Below are positions 6,026 through 9,054 of a DNA stretch of 9,054 nucleotides, in pieces (position 1 is the first letter of the stretch; each line of letters begins with the position of its first letter). The notes under the pieces are model-generated. The model had not been told where the DNA came from and did not search any database. It worked only from the letters and a program-made list of their open reading frames with translations. Source of the stretch: JBBSGD01 sp038254435 (GTDB lineage Bacteria > Actinomycetota > CADDZG01 > WHSQ01); the NCBI GenBank assembly GCA_038254435.1, contig JBBSGD010000068.1, positions 1-9,054 on the forward strand, read 5' to 3'. The translations under genes were made by a program, and so were the position numbers.

Positions 6026-6622
6026 ATGACTCGGAGGGCCCAGGAGAAGCGGGGCGGAGGGAGGGCCGCGGAGCCGCGTTCCCGTCCAATCGAGCGAACC
6101 TCATCACGATCGCCATCGCTGCGTCCTCCTGCAGAGCCGCAGCCAGAATGACTCCGCGACGAGTTCCCTTCGTTCGGACCGGCCGCGGCGGAAGCTGGCT
6201 GCTCGCCCGTCCTGACCATCGATGATCAGGAAACAAGCACCTTTAGCGACGATGCTGCCACGCAAAATACAACTCCCTCCCGGCCACCTCCGGGCCCAAA
6301 TGGCAGGGCCCGCCGATCCCGGCTTCTACGACAGCGCCCGACCAGAGACTCAGGCCGTGCACAACCTCGAACACGGCGAGATCGTCGTTTATTACCGGGG
6401 CCTCTTTTCAACTCAACGGAAGCTGCGGCATTACACGGACGCCGGGTCGCCGGTCCTCGTGACCCTCCCAGCTCCCGAGGGCATCGACGCTCCGATCACC
6501 CCTCACCGCGTGGACGAAACTCCAGTCCTGCCCGCGATTGTCGAGCGAGGCTATCGACGACTTCCGGGAAGTTCCAGGGCAGGGGACCCGAGCAGGTCGG
6601 CATCCCGACCTTCGCTGGCTGA
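6026..6622 (+). pseudogene. DUF3105-family membrane-anchored protein, broken by about seven frame changes
   Basis: No single frame is intact, but stitching frames gives a near-complete DUF3105 protein. MTRRAQEKR (from 6026) leads to SNRANLITIAIAA (about 6088-6120, a membrane anchor), then EAGCSPVLTIDDQE and FSDDAAT (to about 6262), HAKYNSLPATSGPKWQGP (6259-6312), FYDSARPETQAVHNLEHGEI with VVYY following (about 6324-6395), APITPH, PLTAWTKLQSCPRLSS (about 6499-6546), EAIDDFRE, then FQGRGPEQVGIPTFAG and TGA at 6620. VHNLEHG and RGPE are family hallmarks. DUF3105 proteins are exported or membrane-bound with unknown activity. The changes look like five single-base losses and two gains, net in frame. 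Few substitutions seem to have accumulated, so either local sequence errors or very recent decay is possible. Confidence 0.7.
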
Positions 6623-6681
6623 CGCTGGTTGCGCTCGAGCTCCTGGGAGCTACCTGCTGTCGTTTGCGCTCCGTCTCCCCC

Positions 6682-6687
6682 TATACT
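6682..6687 (+). promoter_or_regulatory. Predicted -10 box of the second ccdA operon
   Basis: TATACT, identical to the -10 at 4280-4285, lies 36 bp before the ATG at 6724. The -35 is poor (TGTCGT at 6658-6663, 18-bp spacing), which would fit an activator-dependent or extended -10 promoter. The operator-like motif overlaps it. Confidence 0.45.
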
Positions 6688-6699
6688 ACGGGCTGTCGT
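6685..6699 (+). promoter_or_regulatory. BlaI-like operator motif, site 3
   Basis: ACTACGGGCTGTCGT, 13 of 15 identical to site 2 and sharing ACTACG...TGT..T with site 1. It starts inside the -10 box and extends over the likely transcription start, an ideal position for repression. Confidence 0.55.
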
Positions 6700-6723
6700 T
6701 TCGATCCTCGGAGGGAAGAGTGG

Positions 6724-7680
6724 ATGTCCGACAGCAGCATCTTCTTGGGAGGATCGGTCCTGGCCGCCGTGGTGGCCGGGTCGCTCGCCCTGTTCGCGCC
6801 GTGCTGCATCTCGGTGATGCTGCCCGCATACTTCGCGAGCTCCTTTCACAACCGCCGAGTGCTAGTGGCGATGACCTTCTTGTTCGCGGGTGGTGTCGCC
6901 ACCGTCGTGCTCCCCATCGCTCTTGGGGCTCAGGTTCTCCGCCGGCTCCTTACGACCGAGCACACGGCCATATTCCTCGCGGCAGCTGTCCTCTTGCTCG
7001 GGCTCGGCCTCTACACACTCCTCGGCGGCCAACTCCACCTCCCGATGCCCGGGCAGCGAGCTTCCACAAGGACCGGCCCGCTCGGCGTCTATTCACTTGG
7101 CCTCTTCTCCGGGGTGGCGAGTTCCTGCTGCGCTCCGGTGCTCGCCGGAGTGATCGCGCTCTCGGGCGTCGCCTCCTCGTTTGGGATCGCGTTGGGGCTC
7201 GGCGCCGCGTACGTGTTCGGGATGGTTGCTCCTCTGTTTCTGATCTCAGTTCTGTGGGAGCGCTACAACTGGCGGTCGAGCCGTCTCTTCCGGTCGCGAA
7301 TTTTCACGTGGCGGATCGGGTCACTGCGGCGGTCCATCACCGGCACGGGGCTCCTCAGCGGTTTGTTGCTCGTGCTGATGGGGTTGGGCACGTTGTGGGT
7401 CGCAATCGCCTTCGATGCGATGCCGGCCGCGAGCGGCTGGCAGGCAGACTTCGCCGTTCGTTTGCAGCATTACGGTCGGATCGTCACAGACAGTCTTTCG
7501 TTCATCCCGGGGTGGGCCGCCGCCGTGCTTGTCCTTCTTGCCATCATCCTGCTGGCTCGTCGTGCGCTCACGCAGCTTCGAGAAGAACCCCGGCCTCCCG
7601 ACATCCCAAGGGCCGAGTCAGGCGGCGACCCTTCGACAACGATCAACGAGGAGATAAGCCATGAGCGCGAAGGCGTCTAG
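6724..7680 (+). CDS. CcdA/DsbD-like membrane thiol-electron transporter (second paralog)
   Basis: A 318-aa polytopic protein of the CcdA/DsbD-transmembrane superfamily, longer and more divergent than the protein at 3515-4234. Two cysteine pairs sit in matching positions of the internal repeat, APCCIS (C27, C28) and SSCCAP (C135, C136), each at the start of a hydrophobic helix, as expected for thiol relay across the membrane. About seven to eight hydrophobic segments end with GWAAAVLVLLAIILLARRAL, followed by a charged cytoplasmic tail. ATG 6724 is set by GGAGGG eight bases upstream (6710-6715); the frame is open further upstream but there it overlaps the DUF3105 remnant. Its 3' end overlaps the redoxin gene by 20 nt, suggesting coupled translation and a functional pair. 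Adjacent cysteines rather than single ones are unusual. Confidence 0.85.
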   Translation: MSDSSIFLGGSVLAAVVAGSLALFAPCCISVMLPAYFASSFHNRRVLVAMTFLFAGGVATVVLPIALGAQVLRRLLTTEHTAIFLAAAVLLLGLGLYTLLGGQLHLPMPGQRASTRTGPLGVYSLGLFSGVASSCCAPVLAGVIALSGVASSFGIALGLGAAYVFGMVAPLFLISVLWERYNWRSSRLFRSRIFTWRIGSLRRSITGTGLLSGLLLVLMGLGTLWVAIAFDAMPAASGWQADFAVRLQHYGRIVTDSLSFIPGWAAAVLVLLAIILLARRALTQLREEPRPPDIPRAESGGDPSTTINEEISHEREGV

Positions 7681-8392
7681 GAAGACCACACGGACACAGT
7701 CTCAGAGGTCCCTCAGCGAGTCCTCGCAGCAGAAGGCCAAGAGAAGCCCGCAGCCGCCCGGCTCGGACCTTATGCCGCGGCTAAGCGCCGCGACCAAGAT
7801 CGCTGCGATCGTCGTCGTGGCCGTCGTTGCCCTGGCAGCGATCTTCTACCTCAGCAATCGCCACAATGGTGGGAGCGACCAGGCGGGCCAATACTCCTAC
7901 CAGGTTGGACAACCGGGGCCGGGCTTCACCGCACCGTCCTTCAAGCTTCCAGCCACCAGTGGTGGCAAGTTCAGCCTCTCGTCGATGCGCGGCAAGACCG
8001 TGCTTCTGTATTTTCAGGAAGGCGTCACCTGCCAGCCTTGCTGGGACCAGATAACCGACATCGAGTCGCGCAAAGCTGAGCTCTCCAGCCTCGGGATCGA
8101 TCAGATGGTCAGCATCACGACCGATCCAATGAGCGCCCTCAAGCAAAAGGTGTCCGACGAGAGGATCTCAATGGCCGTCTTGTCCGACGCCAACCTCGCC
8201 GTATCCCAGAGCTACTCAGCCAACAGCTACGGGATGATGGGCCACAGTCGCGACGGGCACACTTTCGTCGTCGTAGGACCGAACGGCAAGATCGAGTGGC
8301 GCGCCGACTACGGGGGCGCGCCCGACTACACGATGTTCGTGCCGGTGTCCAACCTGGTCGCCGACATTCGCAAGGGGCTCAAGAGCACTTAG
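7661..8392 (+). CDS. Membrane-anchored redoxin (AhpC/TSA, TlpA-like)
   Basis: A 243-aa protein with a basic, Ser/Gln-rich N-tail of about 40 residues, one membrane helix (about 46-65) and an extracytoplasmic peroxiredoxin/TlpA-like domain. It shows GFTAPSFKLPATSGGKFSLS, then LLYFQEGVTCQPCWDQI with the CxxC at C124 and C127, and later MGHSRDGHTFVVVGPNGKI. The TCQPCW active site differs from classical WCxxC, and no DsbA-like domain is seen. It probably receives electrons from the CcdA-like protein encoded just upstream and reduces an envelope thiol or peroxide substrate. ATG 7661 is preceded by GAGGAG seven bases upstream. It overlaps the ccdA-like gene and is followed by a glutaredoxin-like gene only three bases after its stop. 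Confidence 0.88.
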   Translation: MSAKASRKTTRTQSQRSLSESSQQKAKRSPQPPGSDLMPRLSAATKIAAIVVVAVVALAAIFYLSNRHNGGSDQAGQYSYQVGQPGPGFTAPSFKLPATSGGKFSLSSMRGKTVLLYFQEGVTCQPCWDQITDIESRKAELSSLGIDQMVSITTDPMSALKQKVSDERISMAVLSDANLAVSQSYSANSYGMMGHSRDGHTFVVVGPNGKIEWRADYGGAPDYTMFVPVSNLVADIRKGLKST

Positions 8393-8395
8393 GTC

Positions 8396-8662
8396 ATGGA
8401 CATCGTTCTTTTGACGCAGGACCAGTGCGCTTTCTGCGAACAAGCTAAAGACATGCTGGAGCATCTCGCCCGCGACTATCCGCTCGCCGTAAGGATCGTG
8501 GATATCGTCTCGCGTGAGGGGCAGAAGCTGGCAGAAGGAGGCGGAGTGCTGTTTGCTCCCGGCATCTTCCTCGATGGCGAACCTTTCTCCTACGGCAGGC
8601 CGTCGGAGCGAAAGCTCCGTCGCGAGCTGGACCGGCGGCTGCGTGGCGGGAAGGCAACGTGA
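8396..8662 (+). CDS. Small glutaredoxin/thioredoxin-like protein
   Basis: An 88-aa cytoplasmic thioredoxin-fold protein of glutaredoxin-like (DUF836/Grx-type) size. It shows a beta1 strand MDIVLLT, the active site QCAFCEQAK (C11, C14), a second strand VRIVDIV and a loop with the cis-proline candidate FAPGIFLDGEPF, followed by a basic C-terminal helix. There is no signal peptide, so it would act on the cytoplasmic side, perhaps feeding electrons to the CcdA-like protein of the same operon. It starts three bases after the redoxin stop and its stop overlaps the next GTG (GTGA). No strong ribosome site is visible, in keeping with translational coupling. Fold and CxxC are clear; partner and substrate are inferred. 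Confidence 0.8.
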   Translation: MDIVLLTQDQCAFCEQAKDMLEHLARDYPLAVRIVDIVSREGQKLAEGGGVLFAPGIFLDGEPFSYGRPSERKLRRELDRRLRGGKAT

Positions 8663-8889
8663 GGATAAGACGGCGTCCAAGCGATCGCCACGACGAGAGC
8701 CGTTCATGGCGAGTCCCCAAGCGGTTCTGGTGGGCCGTTGCGATCGCCGGCGTCGTGCTCTTCGTCGGCGGCAACATCGGGGCCAGGACGGGCATCGCGT
8801 TCCTGCCCTTCGACCCCCACCACGTCTACGCGCAGTTCGGTGGCGCCGCCCTCGCCTTGATCGGGTTATTGAGAGCCACGCGGGAGTGA
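8659..8889 (+). CDS. Small two-TM membrane protein, function unknown
   Basis: A 76-aa protein with a strongly basic N-tail (RIRRRPSDRHDESR), two hydrophobic helices (about 24-40 and 56-71) and a conserved-looking extracytoplasmic loop GARTGIAFLPFDPHHVYAQF containing a double histidine and an aspartate that could bind metal. I do not recognise a named family. The GTG start overlaps the stop of the glutaredoxin-like gene (GTGA), so it is translationally coupled and is the last gene of the operon; a hairpin follows seven bases after its stop. Coding is supported by the overlap, membrane pattern and lack of any better frame. A role in anchoring or metal contact for the redox complex is only a guess. 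Confidence 0.7.
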   Translation: MRIRRRPSDRHDESRSWRVPKRFWWAVAIAGVVLFVGGNIGARTGIAFLPFDPHHVYAQFGGAALALIGLLRATRE

Positions 8890-8895
8890 CTTCCG

Positions 8896-8914
8896 TGCCC
8901 GTTCGCAACGGGCA
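8896..8914. terminator. Hairpin after the redox operon
   Basis: TGCCCGTT (8896-8903), loop CGC, AACGGGCA (8907-8914): a perfect 8-bp stem starting seven bases after the stop of the last plus-strand gene. There is no T-run on either side, so it is at best a weak or Rho-assisted terminator. It could instead be the boundary at which the minus-strand CDF gene was cut. Confidence 0.45.
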
Positions 8915-8915
8915 G

Positions 8916-9054
8916 CCGGCAAGCACGAAGAAGGACGCGGCGATCAGCTGCTGCGCGCGTCGCTCGGCGGCTTCGGAATCCGAGCGCCGGAGCGCAAAAC
9001 GCCAGATGACAACGAATCCTGCGAGAGACTCGATCAACGAGTCGAAGCCGAAGC
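8916..9054 (-). pseudogene. Truncated cation-diffusion-facilitator (CDF) transporter fragment
   Basis: Read from the right edge, the minus strand encodes FGFDSLIESLAGFVVIWRF, a loop SEAAERRAQQLIAASFF and VLA, which matches the CDF pattern GFGLDSxIE...WR....RA..LI..SFF around membrane helices 2-3. CDF proteins export divalent cations such as zinc, cobalt or iron. The next helix and the C-terminal domain are missing: after about 8917 the sequence becomes the hairpin and then the antisense of the 8659-8889 gene, with no CDF-like continuation in the other two frames. The 5' part lies outside the window. This is therefore a 3'-truncated remnant; the long open frame running on to 8216 is an antisense artefact. 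Assignment rests on about 45 residues. Confidence 0.6.

Noticed and set aside
6222..7664. A 480-residue open frame on the plus strand
   Set aside because: Only its first part (to about 6495) carries DUF3105 sequence. The rest is an off-frame shadow of the CcdA-like gene, rich in Arg/Ala/Pro with no membrane pattern.
8216..9037. A 273-residue minus-strand open frame
   Set aside because: Only the first 40 or so residues resemble CDF transporters. The rest is antisense to three well-supported plus-strand genes and is very Arg-rich.
1..9054. CRISPR arrays, tRNA or rRNA genes, insertion sequences
   Set aside because: No regularly spaced repeats, cloverleaf-like sequence, transposase motifs or terminal inverted repeats were seen on either strand.

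Overview
The window is GC-rich, with frequent GTG starts and tightly packed genes (GTGA and ATGA start/stop overlaps). It looks like a chromosomal segment of an actinobacterium. The CopC-CopD fusion with a long extra C-terminal domain, the DUF3105-type protein and the BlaI/M56 pair would fit Thermoleophilia-like or related lineages, but the lineage is an inference.

Layout: (1) 1-229 is a leader with a perfect 10-bp inverted repeat. (2) 230-1515 (+) is a two-gene signalling operon: a BlaI/MecI/CopY-type repressor and a short M56 (BlaR1-like) membrane metalloprotease. (3) 4234-1545 (-) encodes a CcdA membrane thiol-electron carrier followed by a CopC-CopD copper protein whose frame is broken near its 3' end. 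(4) 4343-5175 (+) encodes three small envelope proteins: a one-TM coiled-coil protein, a secreted Met-rich probable metal binder and a SHOCT protein. (5) 5920-5255 (-) encodes a TlpA/ResA-like thioredoxin. (6) 6026-6622 (+) is a DUF3105 gene readable only across about seven frame changes. (7) 6724-8889 (+) is an operon of a second CcdA/DsbD-like protein, a membrane-anchored redoxin, a small glutaredoxin-like protein and a small membrane protein. (8) 9054 down to about 8916 (-) is a truncated cation-diffusion-facilitator fragment running off the window edge.

Together the genes describe an envelope copper and thiol-redox module: CcdA proteins pass cytoplasmic electrons outward to TlpA/redoxin partners, CopC-CopD and the Met-rich protein handle copper, and a repressor plus protease pair probably controls them. 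The main new observation is a 15-bp motif (ACTACGNNNTGTNNT, a BlaI/MecI-like ACTAC...GTAGT dyad) at three separate promoters: 4298-4312, 5989-6003 and 6685-6699. It suggests that one BlaI-type repressor links copper handling and extracytoplasmic thiol redox. No RNA genes, CRISPR arrays or insertion sequences were seen.
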